Below are positions 35,900 to 49,894 of a stretch of 64,000 nt of DNA, piece after piece. The stretch's first letter is position 1. Each line of letters opens with the position of its first letter. The DNA is from Ischnura elegans (taxonomy: Eukaryota > Arthropoda > Insecta > Odonata > Coenagrionidae): assembly GCF_921293095.1 (NCBI RefSeq), contig NC_060254.1, positions 110,384,917 to 110,448,916 of the forward strand, in the 5' to 3' direction. A program made the translations under genes and the position numbers. The notes beneath the pieces are model-generated. The model was not told the origin of the DNA, did no database searches, and saw only the letters and a program-made list of their open reading frames with translations.

Positions 35900-38800
35900 T
35901 TTGAATCACTGAGGTTATATCAAAGGTGGAGGAGTGGACATTCATCTTCTCCACAAAAATATTACCGAGTCGACTCGCTAGGGATAAATGCGCAAATAAT
36001 TTTGGAATACAGACAGTGTCCATTAAAAAGTGAGCCATAACATGGGGGAATCTATGGGGGAACAGCCCCCCCTGCCCCACAATCGCGCTTGGGGGAGGCA
36101 CTCTCACACTTTTTCTTTCGGGAGACTACCGATCCCAGCTACTTCGTCAGTAAAAATAGAAAGTAACAATTAGAAGAAAAACCAGTGGTTTTAGCCGTAA
36201 AGTGAAGAAAAAAATTAGTACAGGTGTATTAAGTTTCTAAGTACTCTCTTTGGATATCGGCTGCTTTGGATGGTATACGCCGTAATATTTGTCGCACCAA
36301 AACAAAACAGTTACAAAAATAAAGTGATTCCGGGGCGTCAGCGCACCCTACCCGTTTGTTGCACCCTGAATATAATCATTAACAAGATTCCCGAATACAG
36401 ATTCCCTGATTTTTTAACGTCCAAAATCTCCTTGTCTCCACACTTGCTGGTGGCGACTGTTTTCGTTGAAAATCTCGCTGAAGCGTTTAAAAATAAGGAA
36501 TTAAAAGTCACATCATACCACCGACTCCCCATTGACGATAACAGATGCATAAGGCAACAAAATCAGGATAACAGATACATAAATCGCAACAAAATCAGGA
36601 TTTTTAGAACTCAGACGATTAGGAAGTTATCCCGTTGGCATTTCTTTGAACTACTATTTTATAGAACATGTTTTTTACATAGTAGGTATACATAGTAGGT
36701 AGTTCCAGCAACGATGAGTCTGCATTAGAATTTTCACCACCGATTGCTTCGACTTCAACTTAATATCAATAAATCGCTTTGAATGTTGGAACAAAATCGC
36801 ATCTACGTGAATTGAAGCTACCGAGCAAGAAGGAAGATTACTTTCGGGAACAACAAATCTGGTTTTTAAGAAGTCTCGAATTAGTGATTCGTGCCAATTT
36901 CATGGTAGTCTATCAAAACTCTGACTGGCATTTCACTGAGAATTATTAGTACTTACTGCAAATACAATGCGAGTCGCAATTACTTAACTACGTGCTTAAC
37001 TATCGATTTAACAGAAATCCGAGTAATGCAACTAATTCAAAATCGATTTCAAATCTCTGCAGATGTTAGGGACTCCGAGCGCAAGATATCAGCGAGGTCC
37101 ATCGCATACTTTTGGTAAATAAAAAGAGGGATTCGCGAAACTACCTTTCGACCAAACAGATACGGTAGCTGTTGACTGTTGCATTTCCCCTTTGGGTTAA
37201 TACCGATGAGACGACACTGAAATGCAAATAGGGTATTCACACAATTGCACGATGAGAATGTCAACAACCACTATCACTACGACGGCACGAGCGACAAAGG
37301 TGCCGAAATCAGAAATGCGTTCACTATGTTTACTGAGTACTCCAAGTCACCGCCTTTCATTAAGTCTGAATATTTTGGACTCCCAAATCGAGGACAACAA
37401 GCAGTCGGACAACTAAATTGTTCCTTGATTGACTATAGAGCATTGCTCATTAACGCAATTAAGTAATTTTGGACGCATTCTTATTCTTGCGCACGAGTAC
37501 CAATCACGAATCCCATAATTTTTTCGAAGGGGATTCTTCCGTAGGCGTCATGTAATTTCTAAATGCGTAAATAAAATTGTTGGAGACTTGTAAAAGCGTC
37601 TTTCGGATACCAAGCAGATGTTTCTCTCTTCTAGAAAAAATGTTTCAACATTTACCGACAAGATCAAAAACATACCTGCATGTCTATGAGTCACATTGAA
37701 TTGGAAAATAAAACTTTATCTCGATGAAAATGCTTATTTGCCTGTATAAAAAAAGATGAACATAACCAATGTTGTCATCATTTATCATGAAATGTACAGC
37801 TTATTTTTTTACTATACTGATATCTAATCCATGCCCCATATAGATAAATGTACACTAGAATAATAATTAACAGAAAATTAATCCTGAAAGATGCCATTTT
37901 TTAACTTTATCGCTAAATATAATTATTAAATACGCCACCACGGTAATTTCCACGAAAAACTATACGTAGAAACAAAATCGCTCTAGCCATCTTAGCTGCT
38001 AATGTGATATTTTTAGAATACGATTTAGACCTCCAAATTAGCTTTCCTTTATAATAAAAAACAGACTACTTACGTCAAGTAGCATGGGTTCTTTGCAATA
38101 TGTGTGGCTTAATAGCAATCCCTAACTATCTGTCCTTATTCGACGGATTTATCTAAGAAGCATAGACAGAGTGGGAATGAAACTGATTAAACGGAATTCG
38201 TTGGGTTGAATAATCTGCAGGGAATTAGCTTAGAAATGTTGATTAAATCACATAGAAACCCATATTACCCCAACATTTCTTGAGCTATTGAGATTTGAAA
38301 ACGAAAATTAAGGTCCTTTCACACGAGATAGCTTCATTTCAGATAAAATGAACACTCGAACACTCCTCAGAGTCCATAAACTTAGCAACCACATAGAGTA
38401 GAGAGCGTTGAGCTAGTAAACAAACTACGAAATGTCGAAAGCTCAATCATTTGTTTCGCAATGATAAAAGCATCCACGAGTAAAAATAAACGACGAATCA
38501 GCGTCCATTTGACGGAGGTTGGTGGTTGACCGACTTACAGTGGAAACATCAATTGAGATTGAGATGTAATCGCTTAGACAAGGATAGGAACGAATGAGTC
38601 ACAAAAAGGAAAATTCATATCCGTATGGTGAACAATTTCGTACTGACTGCCGAGAATTGCCGATAACATAAATTTGAGCTCATCCCTTCCAATGAATCGA
38701 GTTGATATTCAAATGAATTCATATCACACTAATTAGGGTAAACAATTGATTTTAAAATAATGCGCCCACAGACGTGGCAAACTTCCTCATTCCCTCCACA

Positions 38801-41430
38801 TATACCTACCAACAATTCGTAAATTTTCACGTGTTTTTTCAAATGCATTTAATTTTTTTTTCCTATTATCTCGGAAATGTGAACACAAATTGTATGCGGT
38901 CCATGCATCCTTCTACCTCGATTCCATGTCGTCCCAACTCGTTTTATGCGTCGCCAACGGCTATCCTCAATTTTGATTCGACGCGTTTGGTCACACGAGC
39001 GCACGAATATATTATTATACACGGGGAAATCATAGGGCTATTTTAACATCATTCATTTCCATTCATCCTAGTACGCCAACAATTATTCTTCCAATTGGTT
39101 AGATAAATTACGTAATATTAGGAAACGAGTGATATAAAGATAACCACGTCGAATAAGAGAGAATTAGGAGCGGTTAAAGAGTTATAAAAACATTTAAAAA
39201 TACTTGCGCACCTGGCTGTAGAGTAGAAATAAACTGCAAAGAGTCATGAAATTCGAAACGGCGACTACGGACCTTATAAATAAAAAAATAACTTCATTCA
39301 ATATGAAATCGAAAAATGATGCACGCCTATCATTTTTTTCCAATCATCATCGAGAAATTCAAATGCTGACACAATATATCACCAATATAGCATGTTACCA
39401 GACAGCGACTCGTCGACGGTCATTGGAAAAATAACCTTGCTCCCTAGCACTTAAATTTTGTTACAAGGTTGATGAAACTAATATCCCCGATATTTTCCAC
39501 AGCAAGGGGATGTTCAGAGAGGATTGAAAATTTTAATCGCAAATAAAATTTGAGAAATCGCACCAAAATTACTTTGACTGCTGCTTCATTATTATTACAA
39601 ATAAAATTTATAGACAAAACTGTGAAACGACGAGAAATTAGAATAAATAGTTGAGGTGCGTTGATCACTGACCTTTGACGAAATTCAAATTGTCCCCGAC
39701 AGACTGTAGACTAGAGCGGTTTACTAGATTTTCATGACTATTAATATTATTGCACTTTAATCGAGCCGTGTGGTAAAAAAAAAGGTTTAGAACATCCATC
39801 TATAAACACGCATCATTTACTAAGGTGGTGGTTCTTGCTGATGGACTGATCCTTACGCCTTGACTTGATGCAATAGCGCAAATGATATGAATAATCATCA
39901 GTTGTCTCAAACGGGAACTCATGCTACTTGAAGACTTAGCATGAGGATTGAACCTCGCCGCAAGGGATATTCACGCCCTAAAAAAGCGACGAAAAAAGAT
40001 ATCGACAAAGGAAGTCGTCCACATGAAAACACTTTGCAAAAAAATTGCTCGCAAGCGTAACAGCGCGGCGCAAAAGAAGCGAGTCATCAGGAAGGAGGCG
40101 GAAAGCGTCAGTGAACGCTATCGTTTCCATTAATAGTGCAGCGCATGCAAATGCCTAAAGCAGCTACTTCATCGCTAATCGGAAAAAAATATTGAAGTCT
40201 AGCATGAAAGACGACGAACAATCATTATTTGAATCTATTTTGATTCTGCGATGTCACATGTATTTAAGTAAACTATTTACTCTGAGAACCAACTCAATTC
40301 TTTAAAAAAATAATGCGCAAATGTGCTCAGAAGAAGCCTTATAAATAAATATACCTACTCGAAATCTTTTACTTGATTCTGGCAAGTTGTGAGATGTCCG
40401 AGCGGATCAGTATTCCGTTGTTACTATTCATGAGATTTCGAAAATTTTTGAGGGAAGTTTAGCCTACTTGGAGAGCATATTATCGATAAGACTTGTTTAT
40501 CAAAACACTCAGAAGCAAGCTATCAATGTCCAAGCGAGGCTGAAGTAAGTATTCTAAAATTTTTATTGGCTTTTAAAAGCCAACGATCTGCTTCAGCGTA
40601 TGTAAGGATAAAGACTGCAATAATGTGGTGAATAAAAGTGAGAAGTTCAGCCTTTAATCATATTTCGAACAAAAAAACTCAAGTTTTTGATTCTTGAATA
40701 GAAGATAATGACCTAAAATGAACAACTAAGTTGATGCTAAAGAAGTGCGTGAGCTAATAGCATTCGGATTTGCTACAAAATAACCTATTTCCGCATCAGT
40801 TTCAACTAGATGACTATCTTTATTCCATAACCCCCGCCCACATCGTATGAGAAGAAATCCTAAGGAGTGTACAGTGGCAATTTACCAATGCTATCCGCCA
40901 ATAAGGGAGAACCAACAGCGATAATATTGCGGGCCCAAGCATTTGAATAGCGTTGCGTTTTAAACGTCTCTAACCATCGATGATTACCATAGATATTTAT
41001 GTCAAGAGAAGTTTCCATTGATTCAGGTAATTAATTATTACCTCAAAATGAAGAGATGTAAGCGACGATATAGACTGAGGATGACTATCCCAATGAAAAG
41101 TTAATTTTTCAAATCCTTCTGATTGAAATGTCAATTACGAACTTCATCCTTAAATTACTTACGCCTACTTCAAGCGTCCGTTTCTCAAAATCCACCTCAG
41201 CGCCTCACAAACACCTTTTCAAAATGTTTAAAACTCATAATATTCACTTCCACACTCGTAAACGTTGGGACACTATACGTAAATGCTTGGCTCCTGCAGA
41301 CGTGCGAACTCCAAGACCACGTCACATTCAAACATCGAATAAATTAGAGCTTAGCACAGGTGAGCAGGGTGGAGAAAATACTTCCAGATCCTCTTCTGGA
41401 TGAAGAAAGCAAAGGGAGAGGCTAAAATTG
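35900..41430. other. Non-coding stretch, nothing firm recognised
   Basis: The longest frames (36270-36695 plus; 36338-36550 minus) overlap on opposite strands and show no known domain. The basic 61-codon frame at 39948-40133, rich in Lys and Arg, is likewise unassigned. Confidence 0.45.
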
Positions 41431-41434
41431 CACA

Positions 41435-41548
41435 GAGAGAACATTGTCCTTTACGACCTGGACTTGAATCAGGATCCCCACGAGTGTTCATCGCGGGTGA
41501 CTCCGTAAAGTTATCACCGTGGCTAGTCCAGGTATACTTAAAATTCCC
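41435..41548 (-). repeat. Second SINE-like family, copy 1
   Basis: On the minus strand CTGATTCAAGTCCAGG fits a box B. The segment 41493-41545 (GCGGGTGACTCC ... ACCGTGGCTAGTCCAGGTAT ... ACTTAAAATT) recurs at 49335-49380. The copy at 41.5 kb has 11 extra bases (GTAAAGTTATC) between GACTCC and ACCGTGG. Confidence 0.45.
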
Positions 41549-43342
41549 CATGAGTCTTGGGTCAACATGCTTCAGGAAAATTAGGCAAGCGTAAAAATAC
41601 ACCGCCGGCTGTGTGTACGCGGTTTTCTCCGAAAATTAGTGAGACTCATAGTACAGCCGTAGAGTACAGGAGTATTCGTCGTTTTATGCATTAGGAGAGG
41701 ATGGATAAGGAATGGTCAACTGAGGATAAAAGGGACCCAAAGCATGGCATAAAGACACGACAAAAAGTGCTGAAAACTGTAAAATCTACAAAATAAGTGA
41801 ACCAGAGTGGAACCAACGCAGAAAAGATGCCAGGAAATTTGTACACCAGCAGTTAATTGGCGCCTAGTACAATAATTACGCAGCAGTCAATTCCTAGTAG
41901 CTAATGACTGTACTGTGGTGACAATTTTCTGTTCTGCGTTTCACAAATCAGACGCGTAGGAATGCTTTAGCAAAGATACATATCGGAACATACATTGCCG
42001 GTATTTTACACGGTCAGCGATATTGGAGAATGTTAATAAATATGGATAAAAAGAAGAATACGAGCAACATATAAATAACCTGCCATTTTCATGACCACAA
42101 GAACAATAATAGAGTAACCCAGCTCCTTGGTTTCCCCGATTCATGGTGTTAGTCAATAACTAGTTGGTTACAACAACGGAAGAAAAATAAATCAACGCGT
42201 TTTTCAAAATTGGCAATTTTTGAGATCGAACGTCACTGATGAATCATTCATTTATTCAATTTTCTTTTATCTGAAGTACGATAAGAGCCTATAGTGATTA
42301 ACGGTTCACGTAAACTTTGAAAAAATACTGCCGAGTGCTGAGGGCCATAAAATAGTGTACAACAATTATACCTCAAAGGTGACAGTAAATGCTTTAGCGG
42401 TGATACTCGAACATAAAGATAGCAAAGCACTTCCTACAGAATAACATTTTCACAATATTCTTCTACAGGATTGGTGCACAAAAACAAATAGGCCCTCCTG
42501 GTAGTGCTCTCCTCGTAGTTGACAGATTTTCTTTCGAATGGCCCATGGAATTGTCTACGTGGTTCAACAGGAGTATTAACAATACAGCTCATAAAAAGAA
42601 GCAATTGTAGTTGTGGGGAGAAAGTAACATTGGGGAGAGCACTTTCGTAGAAAGTTTGATTGGTAAAAAGAATGATGTCAACGGTTTATTGTCCTGACGT
42701 GGGTGAATTTGTATATCACGGACTTCTACCTTCATTTCATACAGTAGTGTTATCGGAAGAATTTGATTATAAGTTCTACGGATCTAGAATGTTAAAGCGT
42801 TTGCTGGGAAGAAAGGGGCTTTGCATTCGTTTAGAATCGCACAGTCGCCAACATTACCTCCTTAACCAGGCAGCGGGTAAATTCTAGAATAAAACCCCAT
42901 TAATGAATATCCTACTGTCTGTAACAAAAAAATGCAAGGAGCTCTAGCTAAAGAAGCAATTAATTTCAATGAAACAAAAAGCATACGAAAGAGAGTGTAT
43001 TTCTACGTTGGATCAGTTACTTTTAAAAAAATTATTATATAAACTTATTTTTTCTCAAAAAGTACCCGTTTTTTTGCGAGTAAAATATAGTTGACCAACT
43101 TTGAGCGCTTTGTGTCCCCGGAGTTTTAATTCCAGTAACTTGCAATTTTCATAAAATGAATTCAGATCTAGTATGAACAGTGTGCCGAAATTGTTGTGTT
43201 TTTACCACTTTGTTGTTCAAATTTTTTATGCCACTAAAATTGTTGGATTTGTCGTAAACAACGCAAACCTCTAACTTCGAAACCAATGGGTCAATTGAAA
43301 ATTGATTGGTACTATTTCGTGCCGTAGAATCTAAGTAATCAG

Positions 43343-43431
43343 GTACGTAGATCATAGTCACTCATCACAAAGTATTTATTTTGCTGCATAGTTCGTAGAT
43401 CATAGTAGCCACTAACAATGAGTACTTATCC
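43343..43431 (+). repeat. Imperfect tandem duplication, ~50-bp period
   Basis: CGTAGATCATAGTCACTCAT then CACAAAGTATTTAT is followed by CGTAGATCATAGTAGCCACT then AACAATGAGTACTTAT. This is a simple local duplication with divergence. Confidence 0.6.
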
Positions 43432-43880
43432 CGGCCGCAAGAAACGAGGAAAAAGGGGACGCCCCAATCATCCCTGCAGGTGTATCTTCAGACCGAAGCC
43501 ACCGCCCCTTGAGGACACGATAATCCCGAAGTGCCGCCCCTGGTGTTCCCTCCGAAGGGAGCGGTCTCCAAAACACCTCTAGAGCCCACTTTCTCCCTCT
43601 CAGCGAGGGAATCTAAATGCATTTACCGTGAGAACCAACCCCTCGGGAGGGAATCACATCGGAGTGCTCGCGGGGGAAGCCACGCTCTCGGAGAGATTCC
43701 CACTCGGAAAGGAGGGCGCTCTTCATCGGATGGCTCTCTCTCTCTCGAGTCCCAGACTACAACTACAAGATACTGACCTATTTCAAACCCCCCTTGCCTC
43801 GATGAGGATTCCCATCGCTATTTTTCATCACTCGTCCGGTCGCTTTTTCCGTCGCTAAAACCGTCACTAAAACCCCATAT
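43430..43880. other. CpG-rich patch, unassigned
   Basis: A GC-rich block with many short complementary runs (CCCTCCGAAGGGAG, CTCAGCGAGGG, CTCGGGAGGG). Two overlapping frames of 76-81 codons show no family features. It may be a promoter or a dispersed repeat. Confidence 0.3.
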
Positions 43881-44056
43881 CAGCCAATCGGAACGCATTC
43901 CCGTATGTAGCGATTGCAGCGCAACGTTTGACAATCGTGGGAACGACGTAGATAAACAAACACGCTGTATATTTTCGTGATGCGGGTCCTATGGCAACGA
44001 GCTGTGATATCGGAAGTGATGCGAAAGTCGACGGCGGGAGGGACCGTGTGAGTCAG

Positions 44057-44111
44057 AAAAATGATCACTAGAGCTATCATTTAAATTCCCGTCGCTCTAG
44101 TGATCACTTTT
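44057..44111. repeat. Short inverted repeat around TGATCACTAGAGC
   Basis: AAAATGATCACTAGAGC (about 44057-44073) is inverted at about 44094-44111 with one extra base. The spacer is about 20 bp. Confidence 0.55.
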
Positions 44112-45489
44112 CGCGACGAAAGAAAATGATCGTGTGATTCATGCTTTAGGATTGTTCACCAGTGATGATGAAGTCCTCAAAGCTGTCTATCTAAAGTGAA
44201 GAATAAGCCTTTGACAATCCCAGTAGACAAAACATTTGTACGGCTATGTAAGGAGAAGCAATGATTTCTTTATTATAAGATGCATCATGCTATGTAAACT
44301 TTTGCGTTAAAAGTTGTTGAACGCGTATTAATTGTGGAGCTATTTTATTTATTCATGGGAATTATTTGCAATTAGCCTTTGCGGAGTCACCTGTTAGAGT
44401 ACACGAAGTGAAAACTTTTTACCGAGGAAAACACATTGGCGGGTTTCTAACGTTCTTAAATTCTAATATTGAAAATTTTTGCCTTTCGTGTGATTTCATT
44501 AAACATTTGCATAGTTAGTGATTGAAAAGCGCTTTTTGGTAGACTTCGGGGTGTAACCTCCATCAATGATACGGTTGATACGTATTGAATGTTTTTCTTA
44601 ATGTCTTTTGATAAGATGTCTTAACCTGAAAACCATTCGTACACAATCGCTCCTATTAAACCGCCATTTGTCTAAGTGATGCAAAATATCTGAGTATTTA
44701 CAAATCAGGTGAAATTTTTCAGGCTTATACCCGAATATACATCCATAATTTATTCATACGCAGGTATATACGAAATACTGGAGTGTCGTAATCTCCATAA
44801 TTCGCGAACGTCTTGATTATTTCAATTTAATCCATTATATTCTTCAGATACTATGCATAAATGACGAAGAAAAAAGTAGAGAAAAGGTCCTTTGAAGACA
44901 ATTTTTGGTCTGTTTTAAACCTTTTTCGGACTGTAAAAAATACAAAAAGCAGTGTGGATGGCATAAAGGAAGGATTTTTGGGAGTGTCGAATATTATTTT
45001 AGATAACTAAGAGCACTTGCAAAATAGATAAAAGTTCTCTTGGATACAATACTGCTAATAACTAATTCTTAAAATCATAAATACGTTCATTTTTCGTCGT
45101 CTATCAAGGTCAGTCGCAGAAATTGAGCAACATTAGATTTTGACCTCGTAACCCGTGCAAGTCGAATGGCCTCAGTGCACGCTGTCCGTCGTTGCCGTCC
45201 ATGCGGGAGTGCAGTTTTCCAGCGGAAATTTTGCATTGCGGCGACTCTGGCCCGCGGGCGATTTGCGATGAATTGCGGCGAGCATTCAAGGAGCAGCCCA
45301 GATGAAAAACGACAGGCGATGATGATAAAAATAATAACATACCAAAATCAGGTCAAAAAATTACGGTGCAGCATGGTGGTATTATACCGTACCGTAAAGG
45401 CCGCGAACATACGCAATTATTTCTTTAATATTAATTAATTATATTAATATTGATAAATATAATTATAATATTTTCCTTACTTAGAATTT

Positions 45490-45695
45490 TTATGGAACGT
45501 GGTAGGCCTCCTGAAGGGAAGGAACCAGGTTCAAAACACGGTTGAACCCTCGCGGGGCGATGTGGACCAAGAAGTGTAGCAGGCAAGAATACGCGAAACA
45601 ATCAAGATTGTAGATTTTGAGACACTTCATGGGCGTCATTCTCACGCCCAGTGATTTACTCCGGGATGAGATTTACCTTTACCTATCCATTTCAA
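45490..45695 (+). repeat. Diverged tRNA-derived SINE copy
   Basis: Box-B-like AGGTTCAAAACACGG (about 45528-45542) is followed by a diverged core, CACGCCCAGTGATTTACTCC then GAGATTTACCTTTACCTATC. It lies just left of the MITE at 45727-45998. Confidence 0.45.
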
Positions 45696-45726
45696 CTTTC
45701 AGGTTTCTCTCATAATGAATGATGAT

Positions 45727-45998
45727 CAGTGGCGCCGACTCCATTGGGCTTGAGGGGGCCCGAGCCCCCTCAAAAATTCGTTATGGGTGTAAGGAAAAAA
45801 TGTGTCAGGCTTGTCGATTTTCCCCGGACTGTCCAGATATCGAGATTCGAGTTATCAGGGTTCTGATGTTGATCATATGGATCTTCTAAAAATGCTTAAA
45901 AAACTTAAAACTCACTACTTATAAAATTTTCCGGGGAAAGATCCCCGGTTTGCCCCCCCCCCCCCCCCCCCAGTATTTTTTGTAAGCCGGCATCCCTG
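45727..45998. mobile_element. Older hAT-type MITE
   Basis: Ends CAGTGGCGCCGAC and (inverted) CAGGGATGCCGGC match at 9 of 13 positions. Flanks ATGATGAT (45719-45726) and GTGATAAT (45999-46006) match at 6 of 8, consistent with a decayed 8-bp duplication. A GC palindrome (GGGGGCCCGAGCCCCC) follows the left end and a long C run precedes the right end, as in the two better-preserved copies. It sits between two SINE copies. Confidence 0.65.
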
Positions 45999-46144
45999 GT
46001 GATAATTTAAATTAAACCTAAATTTTAATGAAAAATGTTTTGAAAGCTGTTACCTTGGAATAATACGATCACTTCTCTTTGTCATAGAACGTTTTAAATA
46101 TGGACACAAAAACACACCAATAAAACGTTGGAGCATCTTAAACT

Positions 46145-46315
46145 AGTTGGTGGAGAGTTTGACTCTTGATAAGAGGACCCCAGGATCGAATTTGACCATG
46201 GGACACTCAGGGAAAGTAATCGGCTGCCCTACACTGAATAAGTGAAATTAACATGCCAGTGGCTTCGTCCAAGGCGAGCTCTACCCTCATCGAACCAACC
46301 TTCGCGTTGAAGCTA
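46145..46315 (+). repeat. tRNA-derived SINE copy
   Basis: The head TTGGTGGAGAGTTTGACTC has the layout of a tRNA D-arm region. It is followed by a B-box-like AGGATCGAATTTGACC and, about 70 bp later, the family core AACATGCCAGTGGCTTCGTC then GGCGAGCTCTACCCTCATCG. Length is about 165 bp, close to the 35735 copy. Confidence 0.6.
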
Positions 46316-46819
46316 TGCGTGATTATAAAATTAGCAAAATATAGCGTCATCTCTGCAAAGGAATCTCAACAAGAGAAATTGTCTTACGTTACGAGTACGA
46401 TCAAATATTACTATAAATAAATAATTTTGAAGCATGAATAGATTTTAGGGCTTCCTTATTAACACACTGTCCAGCTAGTGGCACTTCGATCCACCGTAGT
46501 CTACACAATTCGTCAGTTTTCATTCCAAAATAATCTGTAAAAATTTGAACGAATTCTCTTTAAGATATCTATGACACAAATATACTCTAGCATCAATCAA
46601 AATTTCCCGTAAACGCACTCAAGTATCGCCATAAACGTCTAAATTACAAAAGACTATTTTCAAATTGTAAGTCAAGAATGTATAGCACGGTAAGCCTATT
46701 TTTTTGCCGCGGTCAGTCAACGAAGAACATTAGAAAAGCATCTGATAAATAAAAATTGTCGTGAAAAAGAAAATAGCCATTATCATAACAACCAAGAATG
46801 GTCACTATTGATAATAAAT

Positions 46820-49330
46820 TTATAACTCAGCGGCCGCGAGAGAGACGAAAGCGGCGTGAGCTCTTGCGGATGCAGCGAGCGTGGAAATTGTTCTACAAGA
46901 CGCTTGGTTCGTTCCTTGGCCTCCGGGATGTAGTATGCATACCGAATACACGCCGGAACACTAACTCCTCCACTTTTATTTAGACTGACTATGTGGATCG
47001 CGGGAAATAGTGTTCTTAAGGAACACTTCATTAACGTTGTGGCGCATTATCCGCCCCAACACTGTTCGACTAGAAATCGGACGGCCCGCGTCTTTTCAGA
47101 GAAAATCCAGAATGTTCCAGGAAGTTCCGGTACGGCGTTTGAAACAGTTCGCCGTCACTACATAAACAAGCCAGTTCGGCCAACAAGGAATCAGCCTGTA
47201 ATTTGAAGTGGCATTTAACACTCCACTGCAGAAACCACACCAGCGCGTTATTCAGCGTAATAATCGTTACAAAAGTGTTATTCAGAGTAGTAATCGCTAC
47301 AAATTTGTTTAACCTTCATAGCTTGTCGAACGCCACATTTTAAGTGCCGATTCAATTTCATTTCAAATATTTATGTTTAGTTACGAGAAAAAATTATAAA
47401 CAAAGTTTCGTCGATTCCTACAGAATATCAATGACAGACAGCGAGAAACATAGTGTAGTTATCACCGTACGGCTTATTCCATGGCTACTCAAAAGATCAA
47501 TGCATTATTTTATCTTATGTTAGGGGAAGAAGTAAACAGACAAATGGTACATAAAAACATTCCGATCGACTTGTTTCTTAGAGCTAATATAATGGATAAA
47601 ATTAACATAGAAGACTTCATAAGCCATCGGTGGCGATTACTTGGTAACGATAATAATTATACACAGTAGAAATAATTACATGTAAATGTACGACAACCTG
47701 CCTAAGAACGATAAGCTGCCAAAAGAACGGTAAATGAGAAAGACTTCACAGTAAGGACTAACGCAAATAGAGGCAGTATTGATTTGAAACATATAAAATC
47801 GAAATTCGGATGTTCCGGCGGCCTGCACTATCGGAGACTTCGTTTCGCCCTAGCTTTGACCCAAAATTCCCTTCCGTAAACGAAGGAAGAGTTGCTATGG
47901 CGATGGAGGGGCCGCACGGTGTCAATGCAGCCGCGCGAAAATACTGATATTCCTCCCGAAGAGGAAGTATTAATACAAAGAGCGATTATCGTGTTCTGCT
48001 CAAGCGCCAACGATTGAAATGGCAACATTCGCAATGGGTCTGATTGACTAACTAAGACCATAGCATTTGCATTCCTGTTGAGTATTTCGATTGGAAATTT
48101 TATTTTCTTTGAATAAAGAGCATACGAAGAAGTAACCAGATTTTTATAAAATCTATTCCTAAGTAAACTTTTTCTATTTCCCGCAATAAAAAAATACTTA
48201 AACTGAGGTTTCACTGCTGGTCTCGGCTTTTGGTTACAGATCGCTCTTGAACATTTTTACTCTGAGGTTTCTTCACCAAAGCAAATCCACCTCGCGCAAA
48301 AAATTAATAAACGCAGCTAACACTTGAATTTGCATGGAACATGTTCATGTCTATTAGCATCTACTAGATGCCTCCTACGGCAGAAGATGTATCCACAATC
48401 GTAGACTAAAAGGAAAAGAGAAAATTGTGCGAAAATACAGATTTTACACGGTTAAGGCTGGGGACTGCGAAAACTAAAGAAGTTAGGCGCAAGACTTACA
48501 TAGTACGAGTAGTTGGGTACATATTCCACATGGTGAGACACAGACGTTATCATTTTGGAACCACACTCCCGATAAAATTATAAGAGAGATACGTAGTAGA
48601 TAGTTTTATCTATTATATTATCACGTCTTTCCAAGAAACACGCCGATCCGAATATTTTCATGTACCATTTGTTTGGTTAATATTTCCCTAAGATACAATA
48701 ATGCATTAATATCCTAAATTAAAGGGAATTAGCCCACGAAATAAGCCGTAAGATGACATACAATGTTGATGTCCATCTAATCTTTCCGCCAATGCTTTTC
48801 GAAATACCTTAATAAAAACAGATTGGAAGGAAAACACTCCCACGTACGACAGGGAAGCTAATATTTTTTTGGCAAACTTTCAGATTCACGACTTGCGTCC
48901 AATAAGGCGGTTTGAGGCTAAGCCATGAGCAAATCCATACTATATAACCATCGAATATATATGAACGTCTCATAGACCATCCTCTCTGGTAAGAATAACG
49001 TACGACAAATATATTTATTTGAAGGACTTTAAAAACAAGACCTACCTCAGATACAAGTAGCACCCAAAAATTTAACTTCAAATGTTCCAAAACATATCCA
49101 CTTCTCCAAAAAAATAAACTCATAATGAGTTCCAAGTGAACTGATGACTATGCAACGCGAAGTATTTTTGCTTCTTATCATAATAGTCTCTTCACGTCTT
49201 TCGACAATTTCCCGATCTGCAACCCAGCTGGTGGATTAAAATGTTTTTAATTACTTACTTTGCGAAAAATCCACAGAGAAAAAATCATTCGCCTTGACCG
49301 GGATCATGTGGATTTTTTATACAATTTATG
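46820..49330. other. Non-coding stretch with a CpG-bearing patch at 46820-47180
   Basis: The patch contains GCGGCCGCGAGAGAGACGAA and later CGGCCCGCG. Its frames are short and unsupported. The 128-codon minus frame at 47828-48214 shows no recognised domain. Confidence 0.4.
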
Positions 49331-49334
49331 CATA

Positions 49335-49380
49335 GCGGGTGACTCCACCGTGGCTAGTCCCGGTATACTTGAAGTTTCAA
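49335..49380 (-). repeat. Second SINE-like family, copy 2 (fragment)
   Basis: GCGGGTGACTCC, then ACCGTGGCTAGTCCCGGTAT and ACTTGAAGTTT, matches 41493-41545 in the same orientation except for an 11-base gap. No B box is retained. Confidence 0.45.
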
Positions 49381-49894
49381 TTACTGCCGAATGTACTTTC
49401 AATTGCCAGTTCCTTCCAATTCATTTCGCCAATCCCGACAGGAATAAATTTCAATAAAGGAAAAATGCAAGAGCGACAAGCAGAGAATTTCCTGGTTTCC
49501 TTTTACGCAGACACGTGTGAAATACGGATAGAATCCAATTCCTTAGGAGAGTGTAATTATTACAAAATAGATTACACAGCCGATGGATTCTCCCGCATCA
49601 GGACACGGCTGCTTAGTGGGGGACATTTTTTCCAATACAAACACAATGTACGAAGGTTTTCCTTAAAGCCGCCCACCAAAGATGCAATATAATTTTCTCT
49701 TTCAGGAGAATTTTTATGGCAGAAAGGGAACAAACGATAATATGACGTCTCATTCGGCTCAGTTAAGTTTAAGAAAAAACGTCATGGCTAAAAGAACATA
49801 TAGAAACGAAAAATCACGATTTCCGACAGCATTGGAATAGTATTTGAACATAAATTACGAAGCATCTAGATTCTAAAAATGTATCACCCATTCA

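Noticed and set aside
36270-36695. 141-codon plus frame and an opposing 70-codon minus frame.
   Set aside because: Neither has a recognisable motif, and overlap on both strands points to chance or repeat-derived frames.
37245-37466. Frame containing KGAEIRNAFTMF, considered as the end of a Harbinger-type transposase.
   Set aside because: The similarity is too short and no catalytic DDE region lies upstream.
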